Shown: positions 34,386 through 43,145 of the stretch, piece after piece
Layout: every line of letters begins with the position of its first letter
How positions within the stretch are numbered: the stretch's first letter is position 1
DNA from: Palsa-1392 sp963819975
GTDB lineage: Bacteria > Verrucomicrobiota > Verrucomicrobiia > Chthoniobacterales > UBA10450
Reading direction: 5' to 3'
Length of the DNA stretch: 64,000 nucleotides
Assembly: GCA_963819975.1 (NCBI GenBank)
Contig: CAWFYE010000007.1
Coordinates: 558,001 to 622,000 of the forward strand
Translations under genes and position numbers: made by a program
The notes under the pieces: model-generated
What the model was told of the DNA's origin: nothing
Databases searched by the model: none
The model's input: the letters and a program-made list of their open reading frames with translations, nothing else

Positions 34386-35290
34386 ACAAGAAAGCCATCG
34401 TTCTCGCGGGCGGCGCCGGCACCCGGCTTTACCCGCTGACCAGGATTGTCTGCAAACAACTGCTCCCGGTTTACGACAAGCCAATGATTTGTTACCCGCT
34501 CGCCACGCTCATGCTGGGCGGCTTGCGCGAGACTCTCATCATTTCGACGCCTAAAGACGTGCCGATGCTGCGCGACTTCCTCGGCGATGGCTCTCATCTC
34601 GGTCTCCACCTGGAGTATGCGGAACAGCCCGAGCCGCAGGGGATCGCGCAGGCTTTCCTCATCGGCGCCGATTTCATCGGCGACCACGGCGCCGCCCTCC
34701 TCTTAGGCGATAACATCTTTTACGGGAAGCTCGATTTTTTCCGGGACGCGCTCGAGATCGAACGCGGCGCCTGCATTTTTGGTTACCAGGTGCGCGATCC
34801 GGAACGTTACGGGGTAGTCGAATTCGGCCCGGACGGACGGGTGATCAGCCTGGAGGAAAAACCAAAGCAGCCCAGGAGCCAATATGCGGTCCCGGGTCTC
34901 TACGTTTACGACAATCAGGTCGTCGATTTATGCCGCAGCCTGCGCCCTTCCGCGCGTGGAGAATTGGAAATCACCGATCTGAATCTGATCTACCTGCGCC
35001 AGAACTCCCTCCACGTACGCCTGCTCGGCCGCGGAATGGCCTGGCTTGATACCGGGACCCAAACGAGTCTTCTCGAGGCCGCGAACTACATCGCGACGAT
35101 CGAGCATCGGCAGGGACTCAAAGTGGCCTGCCTCGAGGAGGTCGCATTGCGGGCAGGCTTTATCGATCACGCCCAAATGGGGCGGCTGATCGATCGCCTG
35201 CCCAAGGGCGAGTACCGGGATTACCTCCGCCTCGTGGCGGAAGAAGGTTCCTCTCCGGTTCATCTCGAAGCAAGCCGCGAAAGCGGGTAG
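34382..35290 (+). CDS. rfbA: glucose-1-phosphate thymidylyltransferase
   Basis: About 302 residues. RfbA makes dTDP-glucose. Motifs are LAGGAGTRLYPLT at the N terminus, KQLLPVYDKPMICYPL, LLLGDNIFYG, YGVVEFGPDGRVISLEEKP, FVYDNQV-like VPGLYVYDNQVVD and WLDTGTQTSLLEAANYI. The start at 34382 overlaps the glycosyltransferase stop (ATGA), so both are co-translated for sugar-nucleotide supply and transfer. Other rml genes are not adjacent. Confidence 0.95.
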   Translation: MNKKAIVLAGGAGTRLYPLTRIVCKQLLPVYDKPMICYPLATLMLGGLRETLIISTPKDVPMLRDFLGDGSHLGLHLEYAEQPEPQGIAQAFLIGADFIGDHGAALLLGDNIFYGKLDFFRDALEIERGACIFGYQVRDPERYGVVEFGPDGRVISLEEKPKQPRSQYAVPGLYVYDNQVVDLCRSLRPSARGELEITDLNLIYLRQNSLHVRLLGRGMAWLDTGTQTSLLEAANYIATIEHRQGLKVACLEEVALRAGFIDHAQMGRLIDRLPKGEYRDYLRLVAEEGSSPVHLEASRESG

Positions 35291-35343
35291 CCCTGTAGCA
35301 GCAATACTCGGTCGAGATTTTATGGGAATTCTGGAAAATTGGC

Positions 35344-35901
35344 ATGTCGCATGCTCCCTTGCCAGTTGTGCAAGTGCGCTTGAAACCTCGTTCTCCTCCC
35401 GCTGAAACTGGCTCAGTCCGATCGAAGCAGACCGGTTTCACGCTCGTCGAGGTGATGGTGGCGACGGCGCTCGTCGCGCTCTCTTTTGCTTCGATTTTGC
35501 AACTCAATTCGCTGTCCCTCCGATCTATAAACAGCGCTAAGGAGTCGCTGGGTGCGCTGCAAAGTGTTCGGGACCGCAACGAGCTCTTGCGCAACCTCGC
35601 GTTCTCCGATCTGACCACGACTTCATTCGTTCAGAATCTCATGAAGGCGCCTGCCAACGCGTCGCCCTTCTCGCAGAAGGCTACTGAAGTTGTTACAATC
35701 AGCAAATATCCTCCAGTGTCCAACGGAACGACCCAATTCACGCGCTCTCCTAACGGCATCGTCACCGTGAATTCTATAGCGACGGATTTGGGATCAGAGT
35801 TGGTGAAAGTAAGTCTTCTGGTTTCTTGGACTACGGGCGTAGGCGGTCGCGCCCGAGTTGAACAGACAAGTTGTCTTATCTCGAACGGAACAAAGAAATG
35901 A
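35344..35901 (+). CDS. prepilin-like protein (GspI/PilV type), first pilin operon
   Basis: A 185-residue type IV pseudopilin. A 30-residue leader ends with the prepilin peptidase site TGFTLVEVMVATALVALSF (Gly/Phe with Glu at +5), followed by the N-terminal helix. The C-terminal part is Ser/Thr-rich beta sheet (VSLLVSWTTGVGGRARVEQ). It is the first gene of a three-gene set and overlaps the next gene by ATGA. It may assemble into a pilus or pseudopilus tip; a PilV/GspI role is a guess from gene order. Confidence 0.85.
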   Translation: MSHAPLPVVQVRLKPRSPPAETGSVRSKQTGFTLVEVMVATALVALSFASILQLNSLSLRSINSAKESLGALQSVRDRNELLRNLAFSDLTTTSFVQNLMKAPANASPFSQKATEVVTISKYPPVSNGTTQFTRSPNGIVTVNSIATDLGSELVKVSLLVSWTTGVGGRARVEQTSCLISNGTKK

Positions 35902-36491
35902 AAGCCGTAGTTTCGAAAAAAACGGACGCGTTCACTCTCTCAGAAATGATGATCGCGATGGCGATAACCACAATCATTGTTGCCGCCACCGTAACCGCCT
36001 CGGTTGCCTTGCAAAAAAGTTTTAGCGCGGTTGACAAGTACTTTGCAACGCACATGCAACAGATCCGCATTGTGGGCTACATCGCTCGAGATGTGAAGCG
36101 CGGGTTGAGCGTTACATCCTCAGTCGATCACCAAACAATCGTCATACAAATTCCGAAGTATATCATTCAAGCTGGAGATCCGGAAAATCCTTCGCGCATC
36201 GGCACGCCCCGTGACCCTACCTTGTCGCTCACAGATAAAAAAATCAACTATGGCGCCTCAACCAACGAAGTCGTGTACAAGGTCATCGGTTCGTCCATTC
36301 TGCGAACGGAAAATGGGGTCGTAACAACTATCGCTTCAAGCACTGATAACCTCGTTCCGGAGACGATTGACATCGAATTAGCCAACACTGAATTCACCAC
36401 CACCGCCATTACATTCAAACCGATTTCCATGGCGGATAAGAACGGGACCGTCGTTTACTCGACGGCTTATCTAAGGAATAGGAGACGCTAA
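35898..36491 (+). CDS. prepilin-like protein (GspJ/PilW type), first pilin operon
   Basis: A 197-residue pseudopilin starting MKAVVSKKTDAFTLSEMMIAMAITTIIVAAT; cleavage is expected before Phe with Glu at +5. The rest is a beta-rich minor-pilin body (YIARDVKRGLSVTSSVDHQTIVIQ). Codon use here and in the next gene has noticeably more A/T-ending codons than flanking genes, by eye. It is translationally coupled to the preceding gene. Confidence 0.82.
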   Translation: MKAVVSKKTDAFTLSEMMIAMAITTIIVAATVTASVALQKSFSAVDKYFATHMQQIRIVGYIARDVKRGLSVTSSVDHQTIVIQIPKYIIQAGDPENPSRIGTPRDPTLSLTDKKINYGASTNEVVYKVIGSSILRTENGVVTTIASSTDNLVPETIDIELANTEFTTTAITFKPISMADKNGTVVYSTAYLRNRRR

Positions 36492-36504
36492 ACTCAAGAA
36501 AACC

Positions 36505-38184
36505 ATGAAAACTCAAAGAAACAGTAGAGACAAGGGTAGCGTGTTGCTCTTTGTCTTGGGCACGATTTTGATCTTGTCCGCTATTGGCGCGACCGTCTTG
36601 ATCAACTCCACCACGCGCTCGAACACGTCATCCAGCCAGGTGCGCGGCTGGTCAGATGCGCTCTCCGCCGCCGAATCAGGCGGTGATTTCGCCTTCGCTG
36701 CAATTAGAAGGGGTAACTTAACATCGGTCGGGTGGACCAAATCCGGAACGACATATACCACCAGTACCCCAGTACCGCTCGGCAGCAATAACCTTCAGGC
36801 GATGGTGGTGGTGGACGAATGCTATTTCAACGCCGGAGTATTTACGCTTGGAACAAACCCAAACGGAGACACCTGGTATCGGATTCGAAGCAAGGGGACG
36901 GCGCCCCTCTCGGGTTTTAGTCGAACCGGAATGGATGACGCTCTCGTGGCGGATGGCCAAAAGCACTTCGCGGCGTTGGGTTCGACAGAGATGCAGGACG
37001 TCACGGCTCGAGGTAAAGGGGATAGTCTATTGCGCAAGATCGATTTTCGATATGATCATTTTGTTGCGACCTACGGACCCAAGGGCGATGGCCTTAACAA
37101 GAAGCAGGTGCCCGCGACCGATGCCCCGTCAATCTCGCGGCGAATCGAGCAGATCGTCGCGCCGGTAGGGTCTTCCGATACGGCGACGGCGGCAATAAAA
37201 ACCGCCACATCATTTTATGGACCTGGCGCAGGTGGCTATCTCGACAGCTACGATTCACGCAATGGCCCATACAACCCCACGGCTAAAGATCATATTCCCG
37301 CTCCCGGAGTCGATAAAAAGGACGATCCAATTTATCAAAATTCCCACCAGGGCTCGGTTCAAATTAACAGTGGGGTAGCGACGATCATGGGCGATATATA
37401 TGGGTCTCTGTCGACGAACGGAGGAACGGCCACTAAAAAAACCACCTTAGTAACCGAAGGTATAGATAATACTGTCCCTTTCACCCTGGAAGATTACCAC
37501 TTGCCTGAAGCTCTCTCAGCGAGGATGCCTGAAATGGCAGGTAACGGTGATGCCCAGCTCCCCTCGAGTGGCTCTGTGACAACGGATAAAATTCTTACGC
37601 CATCGAAGGCAGGAACTCCCGACACCCCGGTCTACTATCGCGTTACAGAGATAGACAATGCCGTGTTGACGGTGAATGCGATGAAGAATCCGAAATACCC
37701 GACAGACCCGCTCGCAACCCCAACCCTTCCCACCTACATTGCCCTCCGCGTTACAGGCGACTTTCAAGGGAACAAGGGAGGCATTACGGTGAATCCGGAC
37801 GTGCATCTTCAGGTATACTTTGAGAGCAAAATTGACGTCAAAGCCGCGAACCTTAAAAACAACACCATCACGGTCCCGATCGCCGGGAATTTGCAATTTT
37901 ACGGAATTAGCCCACCGCGTGACGCGAATGGAGCCCCCACACACAAACAAGAAGTTAATTTGGGTTCCGACAAGAATACCACGGTCGCGATGACGTTCTA
38001 CGCGCCGAGCGCTGACGTCGACATAGCTGGAAATCCTGACTTTATCGGGTCAATGGTTTGCAACACCCTTCGCATGAATGGAGGTATAACGTGGCATTAC
38101 GATCTCGCGCTCAACACGCTCAATAATGCTGGGGGAGTTCCCGCTGATTACGAAATCACCAGCTACGTAGAAGATACCCGCTAA
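36505..38184 (+). CDS. PilX-like pilus-assembly/secreted protein, first pilin operon
   Basis: A 559-residue protein. The N terminus MKTQRNSRDKGSVLLFVLGTILILSAIGATVL resembles PilX N-terminal proteins, which lack the Phe/Glu pilin motif but share the hydrophobic helix. Residues 60-559 are extracellular, Gly/Asn/Thr-rich, with a late beta region (VHLQVYFESKIDVKAANL, AMTFYAPSADVDIAGNPDFIGSMVC). The layout parallels the larger protein at 39984-41834. The function of the big C-terminal domain is unknown. Confidence 0.8.
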   Translation: MKTQRNSRDKGSVLLFVLGTILILSAIGATVLINSTTRSNTSSSQVRGWSDALSAAESGGDFAFAAIRRGNLTSVGWTKSGTTYTTSTPVPLGSNNLQAMVVVDECYFNAGVFTLGTNPNGDTWYRIRSKGTAPLSGFSRTGMDDALVADGQKHFAALGSTEMQDVTARGKGDSLLRKIDFRYDHFVATYGPKGDGLNKKQVPATDAPSISRRIEQIVAPVGSSDTATAAIKTATSFYGPGAGGYLDSYDSRNGPYNPTAKDHIPAPGVDKKDDPIYQNSHQGSVQINSGVATIMGDIYGSLSTNGGTATKKTTLVTEGIDNTVPFTLEDYHLPEALSARMPEMAGNGDAQLPSSGSVTTDKILTPSKAGTPDTPVYYRVTEIDNAVLTVNAMKNPKYPTDPLATPTLPTYIALRVTGDFQGNKGGITVNPDVHLQVYFESKIDVKAANLKNNTITVPIAGNLQFYGISPPRDANGAPTHKQEVNLGSDKNTTVAMTFYAPSADVDIAGNPDFIGSMVCNTLRMNGGITWHYDLALNTLNNAGGVPADYEITSYVEDTR

Positions 38185-38319
38185 TCAAACGATTGATTCC
38201 CCCGCGCTCCGCCTTGCTCATCGCTGAAAGCAAGCAATCGACGCGCGCGCCTGAGCGGAACATTACCAGCACGCGCAGCAGTCATGTTCGGCTCGTTCGG
38301 AAACGTCCCTCGTCTGGCC

Positions 38320-38640
38320 CTACCCAGGCTGTTCGCCCAACAGGTGGCTAATGTCCGCCAGCAGGCGTGTCAAAGCGTTTGCGCCGGTGGTATCGTCAAT
38401 AAGGCCCAGCGGACGACGCCGCTGCGGCCTACCAGGACCATCCGGGTGCTGTGAAATGGACCGGCCTCGCTGTCCCCGAACGTCGCGAGTTTGAAGCCTC
38501 GGCGAGCGAGGCATTAGTTCGTGCTCTTTTCACCGGTCGGGAAATGCTGGCGCTGGGACTGCGCCTCAGGCGGAGCACCGCCGGAGTATCGCGATCCAGG
38601 AACTGCGCGTAAAACGACTAAGCCGGGTGTTTTTTCACTG
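38320..38640 (-). pseudogene. decayed 3' remnant of a SCO1/SenC gene
   Basis: Translating the minus strand in pieces gives runs that line up with the intact SCO1 at 42468-43145. LDRDTPAVLR matches VDPQHDTPAVLR, RQHFPTGEKSTN matches RWHFLTGDKNTI, RRGFKLATFG followed by GPFHSTRMVLVGRSGVVR matches RDGFKLAT and GPIHSTRMVLVDRSGMIR, and ANALTRLLADISHLLGEQP matches ADAVTRLLADTNHLLREQP. Frames change between pieces and an in-frame TAA interrupts the second, so it is not expressed as SCO1. The N-terminal half, including the CxxxC copper site, is missing. Upstream sequence is taken over by the next pilin gene. Confidence 0.85.
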
Positions 38641-38684
38641 GGCGGCCCAACGTTTGGTACGATCGTTGCTCTATAATAACCAGA

Positions 38685-39143
38685 ATGTTCCATAAATTCC
38701 ATCTCCGGAATTCTGTCCAATTCAGGGGTTGTCCCGCGTTTACGATGGTCGAAACGGTTGTCGCGATCGCCCTGATTGGCATCGGCCTCAGCACGACAAT
38801 CGGTGCACTGACAAAGTTCAATGCCTACGCGAGTCAAAGCCGAAATGCGACCGGCGCCTACGCCGCGGCCACGAATCAGATCGATGCCATCCAATCGGCG
38901 ACACCATTTAATCCACCCGGACAGATTCCCAGTGTCCTCACCGTAGGTGTCCATCCGGCGGAGGCGGTGACGATTTATCAGGACGCCAACAGCAACACGA
39001 TCGTCCCGGGCTCGCGGACAACCACGATCGCGGACGTCAGCGCAGGTGGAGTTACGCTCTACCGCGCGACTGTGACGGTCAACTATACCTATCTTGGGCG
39101 GCCCTATTCGTACTCAATGCAGACACTTCGCGCACCCGACTAA
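38685..39143 (+). CDS. prepilin-like protein (GspI/PilV type), second pilin operon
   Basis: A 152-residue pseudopilin with a leader of about 18 residues and the motif CPAFTMVETVVAIALIGIGL (cleavage before Phe, Glu at +5). The C-terminal part is a small beta domain (YRATVTVNYTYLGRPYSYSMQ). It corresponds by position to the 185-residue pilin of the first operon. It abuts the next gene, sharing its stop and start region. Confidence 0.84.
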   Translation: MFHKFHLRNSVQFRGCPAFTMVETVVAIALIGIGLSTTIGALTKFNAYASQSRNATGAYAAATNQIDAIQSATPFNPPGQIPSVLTVGVHPAEAVTIYQDANSNTIVPGSRTTTIADVSAGGVTLYRATVTVNYTYLGRPYSYSMQTLRAPD

Positions 39144-39982
39144 TGATGCCTAGTTCTCACGCGCGCTCCGGCCTGACGATCGTCGAACTCATGGTAACGA
39201 CCGTGTTGATCGGTGTTCTCGGCTTGATCATTTTTTCCCTCTTGAACACCGGCACCATCCTTGGGGCAAAGAACACTGCTGTAAATACGGCACACCAGGA
39301 GGCCCGGATCGCGATGCTTCAAATGACCAAAAACCTGCACTCCGCGGTCTCACCGCTCGTTCTCTACGATCCCGCGACCCCAAACACGCCGGCTCCAGCC
39401 GACGGTTTGGCTCCAGGAATCCTTTTCCAGCTTTGGGCGGGAGGCCCTTTTCGGATCGCAGCGGATGCGAACGCGGGCCAGAATACGGTCAAGATCAACG
39501 TGCCGGGAACAGTGAAGCCTAAAGTTCACCAACGTTTGATCATTCCGACGCACGACATTGACTCGGATATCACGGCGGTAAGCGGGAGCGCGCCCGGGAC
39601 AATCACCTTGACGCTCCAAACCGCGTTGCCGGTGGAAATTACCGGGACCGCCGGCTTCAACATCCCCTGCTTCACCACCGACGTGTGTGCTTACGCCGTG
39701 AATAACGGAGCCCTTGAATGGCACAGCCTCACCGCCCAGCCCACGTTCGTTGTCTTGACCACCGGCATTACCGAAGACAAACCCTTCCAGACGCCGAACA
39801 CCGGCGGAGTAGGAAGCCCGCGGGTGGTGGCAGCGATCGGTCTTTCGACTGCCGACTCTCATACCAGCAATCGCGGATTCAAATCCGCCAACATTCTCCT
39901 CAACGGGACTGTCCCGATCAAAGCCAAACTAACGATAGCTGCGACAGCACTCCCGCTTCCAGTTCCATTTCCATCCCCTTAG
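39143..39982 (+). CDS. prepilin-like protein (GspJ/PilW type), second pilin operon
   Basis: A 279-residue pseudopilin with a short leader and SGLTIVELMVTTVLIGVLGLIIF. Leu rather than Phe occupies +1, and Glu is at +5. The body is beta-rich (PGTVKPKVHQRLIIPTHDID, TITLTLQTALPVEITG) and ends in a Pro-rich tail. It is the positional counterpart of the 197-residue protein in the first operon. Confidence 0.82.
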   Translation: MMPSSHARSGLTIVELMVTTVLIGVLGLIIFSLLNTGTILGAKNTAVNTAHQEARIAMLQMTKNLHSAVSPLVLYDPATPNTPAPADGLAPGILFQLWAGGPFRIAADANAGQNTVKINVPGTVKPKVHQRLIIPTHDIDSDITAVSGSAPGTITLTLQTALPVEITGTAGFNIPCFTTDVCAYAVNNGALEWHSLTAQPTFVVLTTGITEDKPFQTPNTGGVGSPRVVAAIGLSTADSHTSNRGFKSANILLNGTVPIKAKLTIAATALPLPVPFPSP

Positions 39983-39983
39983 C

Positions 39984-41834
39984 ATGAAACAAACAATACG
40001 TAAGCAAGAAGCCGGGACGGCGATCATCCTCGTCATCTCAATCCTCACGACTCTGTTGGTCATTGTCGGCATTGCTGCCGAATACACCTCGAGCATTAGT
40101 CGTAATGTGCAGCGTTCCACCACGCTGGAGAACGCAGTCGCCGTCGCAGACGGTTGCCTCGAAAATAACTTCGCCTACTGGCGCCAGCTCTGCAAAACGC
40201 CGGGCCAAAACCTGCCGACCACCAACAGTTTAGCCGGTTTGACCCTGCCGACACAAGCGCAATTCCCAAACATTCCAAACTTCACGGCAACGCGAGCCAA
40301 TTACGACCCAAACAATACTTCGACCGTGCAGCAATGCAGAGTCGTGGCGGTTGATCCCCAGGAAAACCCCATGGCCGCGAACGCGATTCCGACCGCGGCC
40401 GTCGGGCAGTCGCAAAACGGCGACACCACGTTCAGTTATCTTGCCACCGCCTATGTTACTCTTCCCGCGATACGAGGCAACGTCGTGGCGAAGGTTCAGC
40501 GTATCTTCCAGGAACAACAAATTTCGCCCTGGAACTTCGCCATCTTTTACAATGATCCGCTCGAAATTCACCCTGGCCCGGCTTTTTACATAGACGGGTG
40601 GGTTCATACCAATGCCAACCTCTACACCGGACATCAGTCCCTCGACCTCAGGGCCAAGACGTCTTTTGCAGGAGAGTGGCATACTTCCTCCGCAACGGAT
40701 CTGAAGGGAGGATTTATGCCCGCCGATCAGAGCCACACCGCGGCTGACTCAAATGACGGCTCACCGACCTGGCCGATGAACCCGGAGATCAGGCCGGACT
40801 TCGATTATACTCATCAACCGGTCAATCTGGACCCGTTAACGTTCGATGCTTCGAACCCAAACAATACTGGCTATCATGAATTGATTGAGCCACCCGTTCT
40901 CCCTCTAAGCTCTTACCCCGATCCGTTGAACGATTCTCGATACTTTAACCAGGCGGGAGTCATCATCAAAGTCACTGACAATGGCAGCTCCGATACTGTA
41001 ACGCTCCTGAAGCCGAATGGCAACGGCACAACCACCACGTTGACAGCCGCGAGCACTGGAGAAAATCTCCTCCTCTACAACATGTTTAAGGCGGCTGGAG
41101 TGATTACAACCAATCAATCTTTCCAGGACAATCGGGAGCAGGCCTCCGTTCGTGTGACCACTCTGGATATCAGCAAGCTCACAAAGAGCTCTGGCACGCA
41201 ATGGAACAAGACGGGAACACCCTTTAATGGGATTGTTTATCTCTACGATCCAAGCGCCGCGCCCAATGGAATTGGCGCGAAGCGCGGCTTTCGCATAAAA
41301 AATGGCACTTTGATTCCAACCAATGGATTGACCGTCGCGAGCGCCAACCCCGTTTATATTCAAGGAGACTTCAACACCGGAACCAACCCGCCGTCGAACA
41401 GCGGCGATCCGACGAAGCCGACGGCCGCCGGTTATACTCGCCAGCCCTGCTCGGTGATTGCCGACGCCGTCAACCTCCTTTCCAATTCCTGGAATGACGC
41501 CACTTCTTTTGGCACCGCCTCCAATACGACCTATAATACAGCGATCTTGTCCGGCATTGTCCCAAGCGGGACGGCCAACGGCAGTTACAGCGGCGGCGCG
41601 GAGAACTTTCCACGGTTCCTCGAGAATTGGAGCAACAAGTCCCTGACCTATTACGGCTCGATGGTCGAGCTCTACAACAGCCAGCAAGCCATCGGGCTTT
41701 GGAAATACGGATCGCCCATCTACAACGCTCCCGAGCGGAAATGGTATTTTGATACGACCTTCCGGCTCAAATCTCCTCCGGGGACGCTGATGACTTTCAC
41801 CTACAGCAAAGGCAGATGGTCTCTCGTTCCTTAA
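39984..41834 (+). CDS. PilX-like pilus-assembly/secreted protein, second pilin operon
   Basis: A 616-residue protein with an N-terminal hydrophobic helix (GTAIILVISILTTLLVIVGIAA) after a basic start, as in PilX-type proteins, followed by a large extracellular region rich in Asn, Thr and Pro. It starts 2 bases after the previous stop. The segment FYIDGWVHTNANLYTGHQSLDL and the late FPRFLENWSNKSLTYYGSMVELY are recognisable landmarks but belong to no family I know. It corresponds to the 559-residue protein of the first operon. Confidence 0.8.
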   Translation: MKQTIRKQEAGTAIILVISILTTLLVIVGIAAEYTSSISRNVQRSTTLENAVAVADGCLENNFAYWRQLCKTPGQNLPTTNSLAGLTLPTQAQFPNIPNFTATRANYDPNNTSTVQQCRVVAVDPQENPMAANAIPTAAVGQSQNGDTTFSYLATAYVTLPAIRGNVVAKVQRIFQEQQISPWNFAIFYNDPLEIHPGPAFYIDGWVHTNANLYTGHQSLDLRAKTSFAGEWHTSSATDLKGGFMPADQSHTAADSNDGSPTWPMNPEIRPDFDYTHQPVNLDPLTFDASNPNNTGYHELIEPPVLPLSSYPDPLNDSRYFNQAGVIIKVTDNGSSDTVTLLKPNGNGTTTTLTAASTGENLLLYNMFKAAGVITTNQSFQDNREQASVRVTTLDISKLTKSSGTQWNKTGTPFNGIVYLYDPSAAPNGIGAKRGFRIKNGTLIPTNGLTVASANPVYIQGDFNTGTNPPSNSGDPTKPTAAGYTRQPCSVIADAVNLLSNSWNDATSFGTASNTTYNTAILSGIVPSGTANGSYSGGAENFPRFLENWSNKSLTYYGSMVELYNSQQAIGLWKYGSPIYNAPERKWYFDTTFRLKSPPGTLMTFTYSKGRWSLVP

Positions 41835-42388
41835 CTTCCGCCTTCTTGGGCCTGATTCTTGTCGTGTCCGCACGGGCAGACTTGGATCTGTCCCCCAAGC
41901 TGGCCGCTTTCGACGGGGACGGCGTTACATTGCATCACCTTGTCTTCTCGGACGGGAGCGGCAAGGAGATAACCTACCAACAGCCTGACGGTTGGCAGTA
42001 CTCCGGGGACGCAAAAAAGCTTACGTTATATCCTCAAAAGCAAACGCAGGCAACAGGGGCGATCACCAAGGTCCCCCTTGGGGGACCAGGGACGTTCGAT
42101 GAGGAGAGTCGAAGAAAATTGACTGAGGAAACGCTGGGTGGCGTCCCGGAAGGCAGCACCAATCTCGCGCTCGTTTCCCAGGAGATGAATCCAGTCAAAA
42201 TCGGAGGTAAGGAAACCTTTCTTGTCATCGTTTCTTACACCTTTTATGGCGAGGATTATGAACGTTCCGTGATGTTCATGAATCGCGGATCCGAGCAAAT
42301 TCGTTTTCAGTTCGCCAGCCGCGCCGCGGATTTCAAGGACCTCCAGCGAGCTTTTCTCGCCAGCCACTTCACCTGGTACAATTTGTAA
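41816..42388 (+). CDS. secreted hypothetical protein after the second pilin operon
   Basis: A 190-residue protein with a signal peptide (SLTSAFLGLILVVSARA). The mature part is mixed alpha/beta with GDGVTLHHLVFSDGSGKEITYQQP and FLVIVSYTFYGEDYERSVMF. It overlaps the PilX-like gene by 19 bases, so it is co-translated with the pilin set. The first operon has no counterpart. Function is unknown. Confidence 0.75.
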   Translation: MVSRSLTSAFLGLILVVSARADLDLSPKLAAFDGDGVTLHHLVFSDGSGKEITYQQPDGWQYSGDAKKLTLYPQKQTQATGAITKVPLGGPGTFDEESRRKLTEETLGGVPEGSTNLALVSQEMNPVKIGGKETFLVIVSYTFYGEDYERSVMFMNRGSEQIRFQFASRAADFKDLQRAFLASHFTWYNL

Positions 42389-42467
42389 CGCCGAGCTTCC
42401 GCCTTGGATCTGCATCCGCTCCCGAGCTGGCTCAAATGCCGGAAGCGATCGGTCGGGTCGAAACCGG

Positions 42468-43145
42468 TTACGAATCTTTGCCCTGCCCAGCCGGCACAGG
42501 CTGTTCCCGAAGAAGATGATTCGTATCTGCCAGCAAACGGGTGACCGCGTCCGCATCAGTCGCGTCGTAGTAGCCACGAATCATGCCGCTCCGATCGACG
42601 AGCACCATCCTCGTACTGTGAATCGGACCTGCTGCGCCGCCCTCTGCGGTAGCGAGCTTGAAGCCATCTCGGGAGAGCCGGTAGATGGTGTTCTTGTCTC
42701 CGGTCAGAAAGTGCCATCGAGCAGGCTCGGCGTTAAGTTTGGCGGCATACTCACGCAACACAGCCGGCGTGTCATGTTGCGGATCGACACTGAAGGAAAC
42801 CAGCTTCACATCGGTGTCTCGAAGCGGTTTTTGTAACTCGCCCATTCGGCTACTGATCATGGGACAAGGGCCGGGACAGGTGCTGTAGACGAAGTCCGCG
42901 ATCCAGATTTGGCCCAACAATTCGTGAGAACCGTAGGACGCGCCGTTTTGATCGATGAGTTGAAATGCCGGCACGATTCCATCCTTCGGAAGTTCGTGTC
43001 TGGCGAGCCTTGCGACCTGTGCCTGGCGCAGGAAGAAGAGACCGGCAGCAGTCAGGAGAGGGATGAGAATGAGCGTCGCTTTCCAGGCAAGGGCGCGCCA
43101 GGACAGAGCCGGGCGGGTGGGTGAAAGAGTGGAGGCGTGGCTCAT
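42468..43145 (-). CDS. sco1: SCO1/SenC copper chaperone for cytochrome oxidase
   Basis: About 225 residues: an N-terminal membrane anchor (WKATLILIPLLTAAGLFFL), then a thioredoxin-like domain with the copper site YSTCPGPCPMIS (CxxxC) and the distal His in GPIHSTRMVLVDRSG. It assembles CuA of subunit II. It is the last gene of the oxidase set on this strand and overlaps ctaB by 4 bases; a longer frame upstream to 43511 is antisense of nothing needed. A decayed copy of its 3' end lies about 4 kb to the left. Confidence 0.94.
   Translation of the reverse strand: MSHASTLSPTRPALSWRALAWKATLILIPLLTAAGLFFLRQAQVARLARHELPKDGIVPAFQLIDQNGASYGSHELLGQIWIADFVYSTCPGPCPMISSRMGELQKPLRDTDVKLVSFSVDPQHDTPAVLREYAAKLNAEPARWHFLTGDKNTIYRLSRDGFKLATAEGGAAGPIHSTRMVLVDRSGMIRGYYDATDADAVTRLLADTNHLLREQPVPAGQGKDS

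Noticed and set aside
38514..38954. 146-residue minus-strand frame
   Set aside because: Mostly antisense of the pilin gene at 38685; only its last part is part of the SCO1 remnant.
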